Below are positions 1 through 11,055 of a stretch of 64,000 bases of DNA, piece after piece. This DNA is from Frondihabitans sp. PAMC 28766 (GTDB taxonomy: Bacteria; Actinomycetota; Actinomycetes; Actinomycetales; Microbacteriaceae), in contig NZ_CP014514.1 of NCBI RefSeq assembly GCF_001577365.1, positions 124,001 through 188,000 of the forward strand, in the 5' to 3' direction. The position numbers and the translations under genes are program-made. Numbering within the stretch: position 1 is the first letter of the stretch; each line of letters starts with the position of its first letter. The notes below the pieces were generated by a model that was not told the DNA's origin, made no database searches, and worked only from the letters and a program-made list of their open reading frames with translations.

Positions 1-395
1 CAGCGAAGCAGTTCATCGCCCAGAAGACAGCCGGGCTCGTGATCAACATCTCCAGCGTGCACGAGGACTGGCCGATGCCCGGCAACATCGCGTACTGCGT
101 CTCCAAGGGCGGCACGCGGATGTTGACCCGGACCGCGGGCGTGGAACTCGGGCCGCACGGCATCCGCGTCGTCAACGTCGCACCCGGCGCGGTGGACACT
201 CCGATCAACACCTCGACCACGTCGGATCCTGCGAAGTTGAAGCAGCTCGATGCGGCGATCCCGGTGGGTCGTCTTGCGGAGCCGGATGACATTGCGGAGA
301 TGGTGGTGTTTTTGGCGTCGGGGAAGTCGTCGTACATGACCGCGACGACGGTGTTCATCGATGGCGGCATCATGCAGGGCAGCGTCGGCCTGTAA
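1..395 (+). CDS. SDR family oxidoreductase, 3' part (5' end outside window)
   Basis: This is the C-terminal ~130 residues of a short-chain dehydrogenase/reductase; the frame is open to the left edge, so the start lies outside the window and the GTG at 39 is an internal valine. Visible family features are the ISS serine strand, the catalytic YCVSK motif (Tyr and Lys), the PGAVDTP turn after the active site, and the C-terminal DGG element before the end. It resembles glucose 1-dehydrogenase or 3-oxoacyl-ACP reductase-like SDRs, but the NAD(P)-binding N terminus is missing, so cofactor and substrate cannot be judged. It converges on the aquaporin gene and carries no dormancy-type box within the window. 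Confidence 0.9.
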   Translation, partial: AKQFIAQKTAGLVINISSVHEDWPMPGNIAYCVSKGGTRMLTRTAGVELGPHGIRVVNVAPGAVDTPINTSTTSDPAKLKQLDAAIPVGRLAEPDDIAEMVVFLASGKSSYMTATTVFIDGGIMQGSVGL

Positions 396-427
396 TCCGT
401 CCGGCCCGGACGGTAAAGCAGGCCAGG

Positions 428-1281
428 CTAAAGCGCCCGGGTCGGGGCGGGCCCGCTCCGTGGGTGGTGTCTGCCTGTGGGGAGGGAGGTGCCCATGGTG
501 GAGTGGTACCTCGGGTCGTGGAACAGTTTCGTGGTGAGGACTTCGGTGTGGCGGGCGAGGGAGAACAGGGCGGCGGCGGTGGCTGCGCCGAGGAGGGGCC
601 CGAGGACGTAGATCCAGTAGCGGCCTAGGTTTCGCGCGATGAGTGCCGGGCCGAGGCTGCGGGCCGGGTTCATGCTGGTTCCGGTCACGGGTGCAAGCTG
701 CCAGACCAACACCGTGATGAGTAGCCAGAGGAGCAGGGGTGTGAACCGTGCGGTGCGGTGGTGGCTGGTCATGAAGAAGATTGCCAGCAGCAGGCAGGCG
801 GTCATCCCGGCCTCCACGGCGACAGCGAGAACATCAGGGACACCCGCCGCGGGTGTGGTGAGCCCGTCGGAGACGCTGACTGCTTGGTTCCGCCACAGTG
901 CGTGGGCGGCGAGGGTGCCGGCGATCGCGCCGGCGAACTGGGACACGAGGTAGCCGAGAAGATCATGCCAGTGGACTTTTCGTTGCGTCCAGAAGGCCAG
1001 GGTGACGACCGGGTTCAGGTGTGCGCCGGAGCGCCGCCCGAGCGGGCTGATCGCTATGAGGCTACCGGTCCCGGCGAAGATCAGCCCGGTCAGCAGCAGC
1101 CTCTCTGATATCGGCAGGGCCCGTATGGGTGAGGCGGAGCCGAAGTCGAAGCAGATGGCTGAGACACCGACGAACAAGACGATGGCGGTGCCGAGAAGTT
1201 CGCAGAGCCACTCAACAGGGTGAAGACCCGATTGCGGTACCGTCGCACCGGTCCTCGGCGATGTCGAGGCGTGTGGTGTCG

Positions 1282-1285
<4 letters not shown>
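428..1285 (-). CDS. MIP family channel (aquaporin / glycerol facilitator)
   Basis: A 285-residue membrane protein of the major intrinsic protein family, which passes water and/or small neutral solutes across the cytoplasmic membrane. The two half-pore boxes are visible: HLNPV (an NPV variant of NPA) near residue 90 and SMNPARS near residue 207, with hydrophobic segments around them in the usual six-helix arrangement. The start is a GTG whose GTGA overlaps the stop of the upstream GH15 gene, so the two are probably translationally coupled. The first box being NPV is a mild departure. Substrate (water or glycerol) is not decidable by eye. Confidence 0.85.
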
Positions 1286-3234
<1,949 letters not shown>

Positions 3235-3506
3235 GCACTCATCCAAGCATCGCCTCCCAGTCGACGTGAGCAGACACGGAAGCTGTCACACAGATCAGCC
3301 GCGCCTGACCGGGTCGTGTCACTTTCACCCCTTCGCTGTGACCGGCGACAATTCTCATTGGCGTGGTGGCGCTGCGCGGCGCATGAAATTGGGGGGGGGC
3401 CCTTTTTGCGTCCGGGTTTACGTGTGATGGGCTGCGTGGTGGAGCCTGTTGGGGCAACGCGTGGGCAGTTGGCGGACGTTGGGGTGGGGCCTTGTGGCGT
3501 GCGTGT

Positions 3507-4778
3507 TCAGGTTTCGTGGTGGTGTTTTTTCCAGGTGAGGGTGACGGTGGTGCCTTCCCCGGGAGCGGAGGTGATGGTCGCGGTGCCGCCGATGCTTGTG
3601 AGCCGTTCGATGATGGATGTACGGATTCCGAGCCGCGGGCTGGGTTGGGTGGTGTCGAATCCTGCTCCGTCGTCGGTGATTGTCGCGGTCAGCTCGTCGT
3701 GTTGCCAGCTGGCGGTGACGCTGCGGTGGATGGGGCCGGGGCCTGCGTGTTGGACGCTGTTCATCAGGGCCTGCAAAGTGGCGGCGAAGAACACTTCCGC
3801 GACGGTGGCCGGGACCGTGTTGCCCTGGAGACCATGGGAGGTGAGTGTGGCGTGGATGCCGAGTTCCTGGCAGATGCGGGTGAAGCGTTCGGTGACTTCG
3901 CGGAAGGAAACAGGTTCCGCGGTGGGAGCGTCCGTGTTGGCGGCGATGACATCGAGGGCGGTTCGGGCGAGGGCGGTCGTGTAACGGTACTCCGCGGGGG
4001 AGTGGGCGCGGCTTGCCGCGAGCAGGCTCGACATGACGTTGTCGTGCAGGAGAGCGTCCACGTTCATCCGTTCCACTTCCATGGCGTGTTCGGTGGTCAC
4101 GGCGGCGTACCGGATGATGGCAGCGGTTTCGGCGCCGTCGACGCGAGCGGTGGAGCGTCGGAGGATCGCGATGATCAAGACGGTCGCGATACCGACGATG
4201 AACGCGTAACCGGAATCCAGGGCGGCTTGCCCAGCGCCGGCGCCTCCGCCAGAGGGTGTCAACCTGACGAGGAAATAGGTCGTGGCGATGAGCAGGGTGT
4301 AACCGGTGGCAATGAGTTCGGAGAAAGCGATCGCCGCGGCGGCGGTGGCGACATTGCAGAGATACCAGGGCCAGGGCTCCGTCGGTAGCACTGCCCAAAG
4401 GCTGACCGGGGCGAAGGGCCAGGTGGTCAAGATGGCGAGGAAAGAGGCGGCGACGGCGATCGCACCGGTTCGGACGTACCGGCTGAGTGCTCCAGCGGCG
4501 ACCGCCCAGATCAGGGCAGCGTACAAGATCAGGCCGAAAGTCCACGCCCACCGCTGATCCATCGTGCTCGCGCTTCTCAGGGACACGGGGATCGTTAGAG
4601 CGCCGAACACCAGACAGACGCCGGCGAAGGCGCGGCCGATGACCCGCTCCAAGCGAAACGACCTCGTCGCCTGCTGGCCCGTGAAAGATTTCCTGCCACG
4701 CACAACCGGAGCCATCGTGTTGAAAGCCATGTTTCCGTGATCCACCTGGTCCCTCGTTCTCCGTCTGAATGGCCGCAA
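3507..4778 (-). CDS. Orphan sensor histidine kinase, NarL type
   Basis: Up to 423 residues. The N-terminal half carries about six hydrophobic segments (a membrane sensor of unknown ligand); the C-terminal half has a LHDNVMSSLL phosphoacceptor helix (His about residue 245), an N-box (LMNSVQHAG), a G1 box (DDGAGF) and a terminal glycine-rich box, the HisKA_3/HATPase_c layout. No response regulator is adjacent, so it is an orphan or pairs with a distant regulator. The start may instead be the ATG at 4730. It is different from the DosS-like kinase at 50-52 kb: no GAF domains. Whether it feeds into the same regulon is unknown. Confidence 0.85.
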   Translation of the reverse strand: MRPFRRRTRDQVDHGNMAFNTMAPVVRGRKSFTGQQATRSFRLERVIGRAFAGVCLVFGALTIPVSLRSASTMDQRWAWTFGLILYAALIWAVAAGALSRYVRTGAIAVAASFLAILTTWPFAPVSLWAVLPTEPWPWYLCNVATAAAAIAFSELIATGYTLLIATTYFLVRLTPSGGGAGAGQAALDSGYAFIVGIATVLIIAILRRSTARVDGAETAAIIRYAAVTTEHAMEVERMNVDALLHDNVMSSLLAASRAHSPAEYRYTTALARTALDVIAANTDAPTAEPVSFREVTERFTRICQELGIHATLTSHGLQGNTVPATVAEVFFAATLQALMNSVQHAGPGPIHRSVTASWQHDELTATITDDGAGFDTTQPSPRLGIRTSIIERLTSIGGTATITSAPGEGTTVTLTWKKHHHET

Positions 4779-5193
4779 CTCTCAACCGGAACTGGTCAGG
4801 ACGGTGGCAGTGGCCGTGCTGACAGCGCCTGACCATCGTGATCGTCGTGCGTCCCTGATCCTCAAGTGCACCCCAGCTGGGCGGCGGAAGCCAGAGGCCG
4901 GCCGTACCCCATTCGGGGACCGACGAATTTCGAGGAAGCGGCATTTGCGCTACTTGCAAAGAGGTACACGCGTCGCTTCCACCCCCACTATCTGACCCCC
5001 GATAATGGTCCTTATCGGAATTGACCCCTAATAGCTCCTCCTGAACAAGAATTAGCGTCCGGACGACGGTGGTGCCGGGCTGAATGCCGGGGGAGCGGGT
5101 GACGTGACCGCCGTCGTGGTGGGGCTGGCGGACTTTTCCTCGGCGATGCTTGTGCCGCGACCCGCATCCAGGCGGCGGGAAACGGCGGGCGTT
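4779..5193. other. Intergenic stretch without a supported gene
   Basis: No ORF here has recognisable protein features. The only structure I see is a perfect inverted repeat, CCGATAA-6-TTATCGG, at 4999-5018, flanked on both sides by a TGACCCC sequence. It could be an operator or a decayed mobile-element end. Confidence 0.5.
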
Positions 5194-5637
5194 TCAGTCC
5201 GGCGTTGGCCGTTGGTTCGCGTCTCGGTCTTTTACGAGTTCGTTGATTTTGTGTTTGAGGGTTTGGGTCTCTTTGGTTGTGAGGCCTTTGTCGTCGGCTT
5301 CGTTGTCGGTGAGGTGGGTGCGGTCCTCGGCGGAGGATTCCCGGTCGGTTTTCGAGTCTCGACGGTCCAGGGCTGCGGCGCGACGTTTCCCCGGGCCGGC
5401 ATACACGGCGTCAGGTCCCGTGAAGGCGTCACGGTCCGACACGAGTGCACGCTCGTCCGCGACGTCGTCCAGGGCGGTCGCCTGGTCGTCTCGCGTGTCA
5501 GCGTCCCCGAGGATCTTTTTCACCTTCTCGGTGAGGCGCCCCCGGTCAAGGGCGCGCGCTTCCTCCTCCGTCAGCGTGCGGAGTTCGGACTCGACCCCGG
5601 GATTGTTGTCATCCTCGGGGTTGGGAGGGGTGTTCAC
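5194..5637 (-). CDS. Hypothetical hydrophilic acidic protein
   Basis: A 147-residue, strongly charged protein rich in Asp, Glu, Lys and Arg, with no hydrophobic segment and no motif I recognise. It contains a repeated theme of short charged helices (e.g. LTEEEARALDRGRLTEKVKKIL) and many D/R/T residues, suggesting an elongated or disordered cytosolic protein. It lies just downstream of the Asp23-like gene in the same orientation, so it may be co-transcribed from the box at 6296-6311. Function unknown. Confidence 0.6.
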   Translation of the reverse strand: MNTPPNPEDDNNPGVESELRTLTEEEARALDRGRLTEKVKKILGDADTRDDQATALDDVADERALVSDRDAFTGPDAVYAGPGKRRAAALDRRDSKTDRESSAEDRTHLTDNEADDKGLTTKETQTLKHKINELVKDRDANQRPTPD

Positions 5638-5674
5638 GGGCCACAGTCAATACCTGACCCGAGGGGGTGTCGAA

Positions 5675-6171
5675 TCACGCTGACGGTTTCTTACCCGGCA
5701 TCCCCTCGGAAGTCGTTCTTACCAGCGGTCCGGGGTGAAGAGTTAGGCCGTTACTTCTGCTCCTCGGGGCGGTGCCCTCGGGGTCGGGCGTGTAGAGGTC
5801 GTTGATGGTGATGTTGACCGCGGTCACTTCAAAGCCCACGATCGTTTCGACGGCGAGGATCACGGCGGAACGCACATCGGTGGCGACTTTCTGCAGGTCG
5901 ACGGGGTACTCCGCGGAGAATGTCACGTCGACCTCAACTTTTTTGTCGGTGATGGTGACCTGTGTTCCTTGGCGGGGTCGGGGTTGTTCATCGCGGTTCG
6001 GACGGCCCCGATGACGCGTGCGGCACCGCCGCCGAGGGCGTGGACGCCTTGGACCTCTGCCGCGGCGCGGCCGGCGACCTCGGCGACGACACTGTCTTCG
6101 ATGGTCGTCGTTCCCGGGTCACCAGTGCCTGTCGTGGCGGCGGCGGTGCGGGTATTCGTGGTGGTGGTCAT
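5675..6171 (-). CDS. Asp23/Gls24 family envelope-stress protein, frameshifted
   Basis: Two overlapping reading frames together make one Asp23/Gls24 protein of about 165 residues. The first (from the ATG at 6171, preceded by AAGGAG) supplies TTIEDSVVAEVAGRAAAEVQGV; the second supplies EYPVDLQKVATDVRSAV and ETIVGFEVTAVNI. Restoring one base in the AAGG run near 5960 gives a continuous KGTQVTITDKKVEVDVTF junction. Family members are alkaline-shock or general-stress proteins that associate with the membrane. A DosR-type box lies 124 bases upstream (6296-6311). The break is either a sequencing error, like the similar ones elsewhere in the window, or real inactivation. Confidence 0.75.
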
Positions 6172-6295
6172 GATGTGCTCCTTTTTTGGACCGGCGTCGC
6201 CGGTGGCCGTGACGGTTGACCGTGAGCCTTATCGGTTCCCACGGTCAGCTCGGTTCGCTGCCACCTGAAACGTAAAGCCCACGGCCGTGTCCCAC

Positions 6296-6311
6296 AGGTG
6301 CCAAAGGTCCT
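6296..6311 (-). promoter_or_regulatory. DosR-type box upstream of asp23-like gene
   Basis: Read on the minus strand this is AGGACCTTTGGCACCT, 12 of 16 identical to the window consensus GGGACCTTCGGCCCTG. It is 124 bases before the start codon. Confidence 0.6.
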
Positions 6312-6390
6312 TGGTGCGGCCCGCACCGCGGCGGTGCTGTGTAGGTCGTGAAGACGCTGAGTTTTCAGTGAAGCTCCCAGCAGTTCGTGT

Positions 6391-6828
6391 TTAGGAGGGG
6401 TTTGCGTGTGTGGTGGGGGTGAGGCCTGGGCGGTTCTGGATGAGGTCGTGGAGTTCGCTGATCATGGTCTTGTGCTGCTCGCAGAGTCTGATGAGCCGGT
6501 CGATCTCGACTTTCGATGCAACGTTCGTGTCGAGGTCGTGTTGTGCCATCGCGGAGTTGATGCCGTCTTGGCGTTTCGCGGCGATGAGAAGGATCGCACC
6601 TTGGAGGCCAGCGAGCATCGAGAGGAACAGGTTCAGCAGGATGTACGGGTAGGGGTCGAATGCACCGGTGCGAAGGATCAGCGTATTCAGCGTTGCCCAC
6701 ACGGCCATGGCTAGGATGAACGTGCCGATGAAGGGCCAGCTCCCCATCCCGTTTCGCAACGCGTCCGCGGCCCGCTGACCGCGAGTCAAGGTCTTTTGGT
6801 GGGCGGTATGCCAGGTCTGATTCGTCAT
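6391..6828 (-). CDS. DUF1003 family membrane protein (copy 1)
   Basis: About 145 residues from the ATG at 6828 (MTNQTWHTAHQK); an upstream ATG at 6864 is less likely. After a soluble N terminus come two transmembrane segments, separated by DPYPYILLNLFLSMLAGLQ, the hallmark core of DUF1003, then AAKRQDG and a helical tail. The biochemical role of the family is not established. A paralogue with its own box is at 34803-35252; identical stretches (PYILLNLFLSMLAGLQGAIL versus PFILLNLF...) show recent duplication. I could not find a clear box upstream of this copy. Confidence 0.85.
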   Translation of the reverse strand: MTNQTWHTAHQKTLTRGQRAADALRNGMGSWPFIGTFILAMAVWATLNTLILRTGAFDPYPYILLNLFLSMLAGLQGAILLIAAKRQDGINSAMAQHDLDTNVASKVEIDRLIRLCEQHKTMISELHDLIQNRPGLTPTTHANPS

Positions 6829-7305
6829 AGAGGCGATGATCCGCCGCCAACCACCCCCACGCAAATGAGGCAGTCAGACACTCACGAAGTGCGATCTGAC
6901 AGGACAGCGGTGACGTTTCGAGGTTTTTTGGGCGCCATCCGTGGGGCTGCCGTTGCCGACGTGACGGTCCCCGGACGAGACGTACTCGGTCGCGCCTCAC
7001 TGACAGGACGCGTTCGGCACCGGATATAGGAGCCTGCGGTACTCCGCTCAAGGCTTGTTTTCGGCTCGGCCCGGCGCGGGTGATGCCCGCCTTGCAGAAC
7101 GTTCGTGCGCCCGACGCTGCTCCGGGCACCGCGGTCATGCCCAAGGGTTCCTCGTCGTGTGGTGCACCTGATCGGCCCTTATTCCAGGCCGGAGTGCTTC
7201 ACGGTGCGCTGGCGGATCTCGTGGAACGTGTTCTTGAAGGTGCCATGCTCCGTTCTCGCGCGCGAGGGCCCTGTCCGTGTGGGGGTGGGAGCGTAGGTTG
7301 TGGGC
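6829..7305. other. Intergenic stretch without a supported gene
   Basis: Between the divergent DUF1003 and amidohydrolase genes. Short ORFs on both strands show no protein-like features. No convincing box, tRNA or repeat was seen. Confidence 0.5.
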
Positions 7306-8298
7306 ATGCGCATTGTCGCTCTTGAAGAGCATTTCGTGTTCCCGGAAGTCGTGAAGGCTTGGGAGGCTCTGCCGCCGGGCCGCATGGCGATCATTGGGGG
7401 CAATGGCGACGATCCCATCTCACGTCGGCTTCTCGACATCGGTGAGGAGCGTATCGCGGCGATGGACGATCAGGGCGTCGACGTCCAGGTGCTGTCGCTC
7501 AATTCCCCGGGCGTGCAGTCCCTCGACCCTGCAGACGCTGTCGCGGTCGCCCGGGATGCCAACGACTTCCTCGCCGAAGCTATCGCCGGGCACCCGGATC
7601 GCTTCCAGGGCTTCGCGGCTATTCCGACACCCGATCCTGGGGCTGCCGCAGCGGAGCTTGAGCGGGCGGTCACGCAGCTCGGCTTCGCGGGTGCCCTGCT
7701 CAACGGCCGGACGGGCTCGACGAACGCCGACGCTATGCAGTTCGACGATCTGTACGCGACTGCGGAGCGTCTGGGTGTTCCTCTGTACTTCCACCCGCAG
7801 ACGCCCGTCGCCCCGGTCGTCGAGGCCTACTATTCGGGATTCGGCGATCCAACGGACTTCGTCCTCCGGAACGCCGGGATCGGCTGGCACTACGAGACTG
7901 GCATGCAGATCTTGCGCATGGTCTTCGCCGGCGTCTTTGACCGACACCCCGACCTGCAGGTGGTTGCGGGGCACTGGGGTGAGGTCGTGCTCTTCTACCT
8001 GGAGCGCACCCAGCAGATATCGGACGCGACTGGTGTGCACCTCGAGCGGACTCTTGAGGAGTACGCCCGGAACAATGTTTGGGTGACGGGCAGCGGGTTG
8101 CTCTCGCAACGTTACCTGCGGTGGAGCACCGAAGTGCTGGGTGCTGACCGCATCATGAGCGCCGTCGATTACCCCTTCATCGACAATTCCGGTGGTGCCG
8201 CGCGCCGGTTTCTCGAGGAGGCGCCGTTGTCGGTGGACCAGCGCGACGGGATCGGATCCGGTAACTGGGAGCGCCTGCTCACACGCCGCCAAGCCTGA
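7306..8298 (+). CDS. Amidohydrolase family protein (gamma-resorcylate decarboxylase / ACMSD-like)
   Basis: 330 residues of the amidohydrolase-2 (PF04909) fold. The metal-site landmarks are visible: EEHF at residues 7-10 (the variant start typical of gamma-resorcylate decarboxylases), YFHPQ near 163, AGHWGE near 223, and a late VDYPF aspartate near 287. The closest family I recognise decarboxylates 2,6-dihydroxybenzoates or related aromatic acids reversibly; some members act on other substrates. ATG at 7306 is preferred over GTG at 7300 because the family starts with a MRIVALEEH-like sequence. It lies at the left edge of an IS-rich accessory patch and has no dormancy box. Confidence 0.8.
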   Translation: MRIVALEEHFVFPEVVKAWEALPPGRMAIIGGNGDDPISRRLLDIGEERIAAMDDQGVDVQVLSLNSPGVQSLDPADAVAVARDANDFLAEAIAGHPDRFQGFAAIPTPDPGAAAAELERAVTQLGFAGALLNGRTGSTNADAMQFDDLYATAERLGVPLYFHPQTPVAPVVEAYYSGFGDPTDFVLRNAGIGWHYETGMQILRMVFAGVFDRHPDLQVVAGHWGEVVLFYLERTQQISDATGVHLERTLEEYARNNVWVTGSGLLSQRYLRWSTEVLGADRIMSAVDYPFIDNSGGAARRFLEEAPLSVDQRDGIGSGNWERLLTRRQA

Positions 8299-8469
8299 CG
8301 CCCGGAGAGACGGGGTGGCCCTCGGTGATGATGACGACGCCAGAGCCTCCCGAGCGAAATCTTCGAGGTGTCATCCACGAGAGCGGGCCAGCACGGGAGG
8401 TCCCACTCGGGTATGGGGAGCATCGCTCCCGGCCGCCAGACCAGGGCAAGCCAGATCAGATGTCACCTA

Positions 8470-9060
8470 ACCGTGCAGCAGACCCTTTCGTGGACGGTCG
8501 CCGGCGCGCTCTACGTCGCCGGGGTCACCGCCTACGCCGCGGTTCGCGCCGTCGGTGTGAAAGAGGGCGACGTGATCGCCGTCTCGGCCGCCGCAGGGGG
8601 AGTGGGCCGCATCGTCACGCAGCTCCTCACGGCCCGGAGGGCGAAGGTGCTCGGCATTGCCTCTGCGTCGAACGGTGACTGGCTGACCGAGCACGGGGCC
8701 GTGCCCGTGGCGTACGGCGACGGCCTCGAGCAGCGCCTGCGTGAGGCTATGCACGACGGTATCGACGCCTTCATCGATCTGCACGGGCCTGAGTACCTCG
8801 ACCTCGCGGTGGCCCTCGGGGTAGTCCCCGAGCGGATCGAGACGATCATCTCGTTCCAGAGGGCCGGAGAAATCGGTGCGAAGGCCGAGGGCAGTTCTGA
8901 CGCCTCGACGCGCGAGGTGCTGACCGAGTTGGCGGGACTCGTCGCCGATGGCGCGGTCGAGATCGACATCGCTGCGACCTACCCGCTCGACGAGGTCAGG
9001 GCGGCGTTCACCGAACTCGAGCAGGGACACACGCACGGCAAGATCGTGCTGATCCCCTGA
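8470..9060 (+). pseudogene. 5'-truncated MDR/quinone oxidoreductase-like gene
   Basis: The recognisable part (from about TVQQTLSW) is the NADP-binding half of a medium-chain dehydrogenase/reductase: GVKEGDVIAVSAAAGGVG Rossmann loop, then the C-terminal LDEVRAAFTELEQG-HGKIVLIP ending typical of zinc-independent quinone oxidoreductases. The N-terminal GroES-like substrate domain (about 110 residues) is absent; upstream in-frame sequence to 8368 is not homologous-looking. This is therefore a remnant created by a deletion or rearrangement near 8460, consistent with the neighbouring IS remnants. Confidence 0.75.
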
Positions 9061-9125
9061 GCCTTACCGTCCCACGAGTCGCGATTCGGCGAAGGAGTCA
9101 CACCTAGCTAGTGCTGCAGTCACGT

Positions 9126-9395
9126 TTAAGGGTTGTGTCCGCGGGCCCGGTAGTGGTGGCGTTTCGCGGTTTGTTGATGCCGTCGTCGCCAGCGTGACCG
9201 GTTCAGGACGTGTTCGGGGTTCGGCGGGTTGGTGAAGATCAGGCTGACGAGGAGGTGTCTGATCTCGGGCAGGCTCAGGCAGATGAGGTCGGACTGACCG
9301 ATGTCGCGGCCCCTTTTTTGACCGGGTCACGATCAGGAAGGCGTGCGCGAGCATGGAGAGGGTGATGTGCCGGTACCAGCCGATGTGTTGCCTTC
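9126..9395 (-). pseudogene. IS701-like transposase C-terminal remnant, frameshifted
   Basis: On the minus strand, HIGWYRHITLSMLAHAFL matches the conserved late segment of IS701-type transposases. After a one-base frame change near 9310 the frame continues as LPEIRHLL...NPPNPEHVLNRSRWRRRHQQ to a TAA at 9126. Everything upstream of this is missing or unrecognisable, so this is a dead fragment. Its position beside the truncated MDR gene suggests the two were generated by the same rearrangement. Confidence 0.65.
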
Positions 9396-9619
9396 TCGGA
9401 AATACATTGTGCCTGGTCCGTTTTCTGCGGAACGGGGTCCGGACGGTCGCGCCGGTGATCATCGTGCGGAGCGGCTGGAGGAGCGGAGGGTAATCGGTGG
9501 TGCGGCTTATCTGTGGACGCCGGACGACTTCGCGGTTGTGGCGGGGGTTGAGGGCGGGGGAGTGCGTGAAGTGTCTCGGGCCTTGCCGTGCAAGGGAGCT
9601 TTCCGCGGCTGGCATCCTG

Positions 9620-11036
9620 GTCATGCCCCGTAGCGTGGTGTAGCCCGGTGGTCGCCGCGTCGCTATGACGTAAGCGCGGTCACCATGTGAACCTTCGAGT
9701 CAACCTTCTATCGAATCCTCGAAATGGAGTCATCACGATGACTGACCGCACCCCATATTCTCGACCCTGCAGGCCTCCTCGGCGAAGCCCTCGGCGACGC
9801 GTCGCCCGATCTGATGCGAAGCCTGCTGCAGACCATGATCAACGCCCTCCTCTCCGCCGACGCGGACGCTGTCGCCGGCGCTGAATGGGGCAAACCCAGC
9901 CCCGACCGTGTGACCCAGCGCAACGGTTACCGCCACCGCGACCTCGATACCCGGGTCGGGACGATCGACGTCGCCGTCCCGAAACTACGGACGGGAACCT
10001 ACTTCCCGGAGTGGCTCCTCGAACGCCGAAAACGGGCAGAGACCGCGCTGATCACGGTCGTCGCGGACTGCTACCTCGCCGGCGTCAGCACTCGTCGGAT
10101 GGACAAGTTGGTGAAGCAGCTCGGCATCCACTCCCTCTCGAAATCGCAGGTCTCCCGGATGGCCGCGGACCTCGACACGCACGTCGATCAGTTCCGCCAC
10201 CGCCCCCTCGGCGACGCTGGCCCGTTCACCTTCGTCGCCGCCGACGCCCTCACGATGAAAGTTCGTGAAGGCGGCCGCGTCACGGGCGCCGTCGTCCTCG
10301 TCGCGACCGGAGTCAATGCCGACGGGCGCCGGGAAGTGCTTGGCCTGAAGGTCGCCACTTCCGAGACCGGGGCGGCGTGGAACAGCTTCTTCGCCGACCT
10401 CACAGCACGCGGTTTGAGCGGGGTTCGCCTGGTCACCTCAGACGCCCACCGGGGTCTCGTCGAGGCGATCGCCGCGAACCTGCCCGGCGCCGCCTGGCAA
10501 CGCTGCCGCACCCACTACGCAATGAACCTGATGTCCGTGACGCCGAAGAGCATCTGGCCGGCCGTGAAAGCGATGCTGCAGAGTGTCTACGACCAACCCG
10601 ACGCCGACGCCGTTCACGCCCAATTCGATCGACTGTTGAACTACGTCGACGAGAAGATTCCCGAAGCGTTCGAGCACCTCGACGCCGCGAGAGCTGACAT
10701 CCTCGCGTTCACGACCTTCCCCGACGGGCTCTGGCAGCAGGTGTGGTCGGGCAACCCGAACGAGCGCTTGAATCGTGAGATCCGCCGCCGGACCGACTCC
10801 GTGGGGATCTTCCCCAACCGGGACGCGATCACCCGCCTCGTCGGCGCGGTCCTCGCGGAACAGACCGACGAGTGGGCCGAAGGGCGCCGCTACCTCGGCC
10901 TCGACATCCTCGCCAAGTCCCGCCTCACCCTCGTCACCAGCACCGGCCAGGAGGTGACCGAACTGCCGGCCCTCGAACTCAGCGCCTAACCCAACCCATC
11001 GAAGGAAACATGGCTACACACGCCGGGACTTGACCC
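9620..11036 (+). mobile_element. IS256-family insertion sequence
   Basis: A transposase gene flanked by imperfect inverted ends: left about 9620-9645 (ending GCGTGGTGTAGCC) and right about 11012-11036 (starting GGCTACACACGC). The inner GGCTACAC is shared, with a one-base gap further out. Length about 1.4 kb fits IS256. The right end lies only ~20 bp past the arcB stop codon. Exact outer ends and target duplication could not be fixed by eye. Confidence 0.7.
9814..10989 (+). CDS. IS256-family transposase
   Basis: 391 residues of a mutator-type DDE transposase. It carries the conserved RNGYRHRDLDTRVGTIDVAVPKLR N-terminal segment, the VSQVSRM-like block, the first catalytic Asp in FVAADALTMKV, the second in LVTSDAHRG, and the terminal Glu in GNPNERLNREIRRR. 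Family N-terminal residues (TAPHILDPAGLLGEAL) are encoded just upstream in the same frame, but the ATG that would serve them (9738) is one base out of frame. Either translation starts at 9814, or a single-base insertion near 9745 has separated the normal start. Confidence 0.9.
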   Translation: MRSLLQTMINALLSADADAVAGAEWGKPSPDRVTQRNGYRHRDLDTRVGTIDVAVPKLRTGTYFPEWLLERRKRAETALITVVADCYLAGVSTRRMDKLVKQLGIHSLSKSQVSRMAADLDTHVDQFRHRPLGDAGPFTFVAADALTMKVREGGRVTGAVVLVATGVNADGRREVLGLKVATSETGAAWNSFFADLTARGLSGVRLVTSDAHRGLVEAIAANLPGAAWQRCRTHYAMNLMSVTPKSIWPAVKAMLQSVYDQPDADAVHAQFDRLLNYVDEKIPEAFEHLDAARADILAFTTFPDGLWQQVWSGNPNERLNREIRRRTDSVGIFPNRDAITRLVGAVLAEQTDEWAEGRRYLGLDILAKSRLTLVTSTGQEVTELPALELSA

Positions 11037-11055
11037 CGCACATCCATAATGGGCG

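Noticed and set aside
3319..3334. GTCACTTTCACCCCTT upstream of the GH15 gene as a regulon box
   Set aside because: At least three core mismatches and the wrong first half; too weak to place the GH15-aquaporin operon in the regulon.
11025..11040. GGGACTTGACCCCG resembling a box
   Set aside because: It is part of the right terminal repeat of the IS256 element and has no gene positioned behind it.
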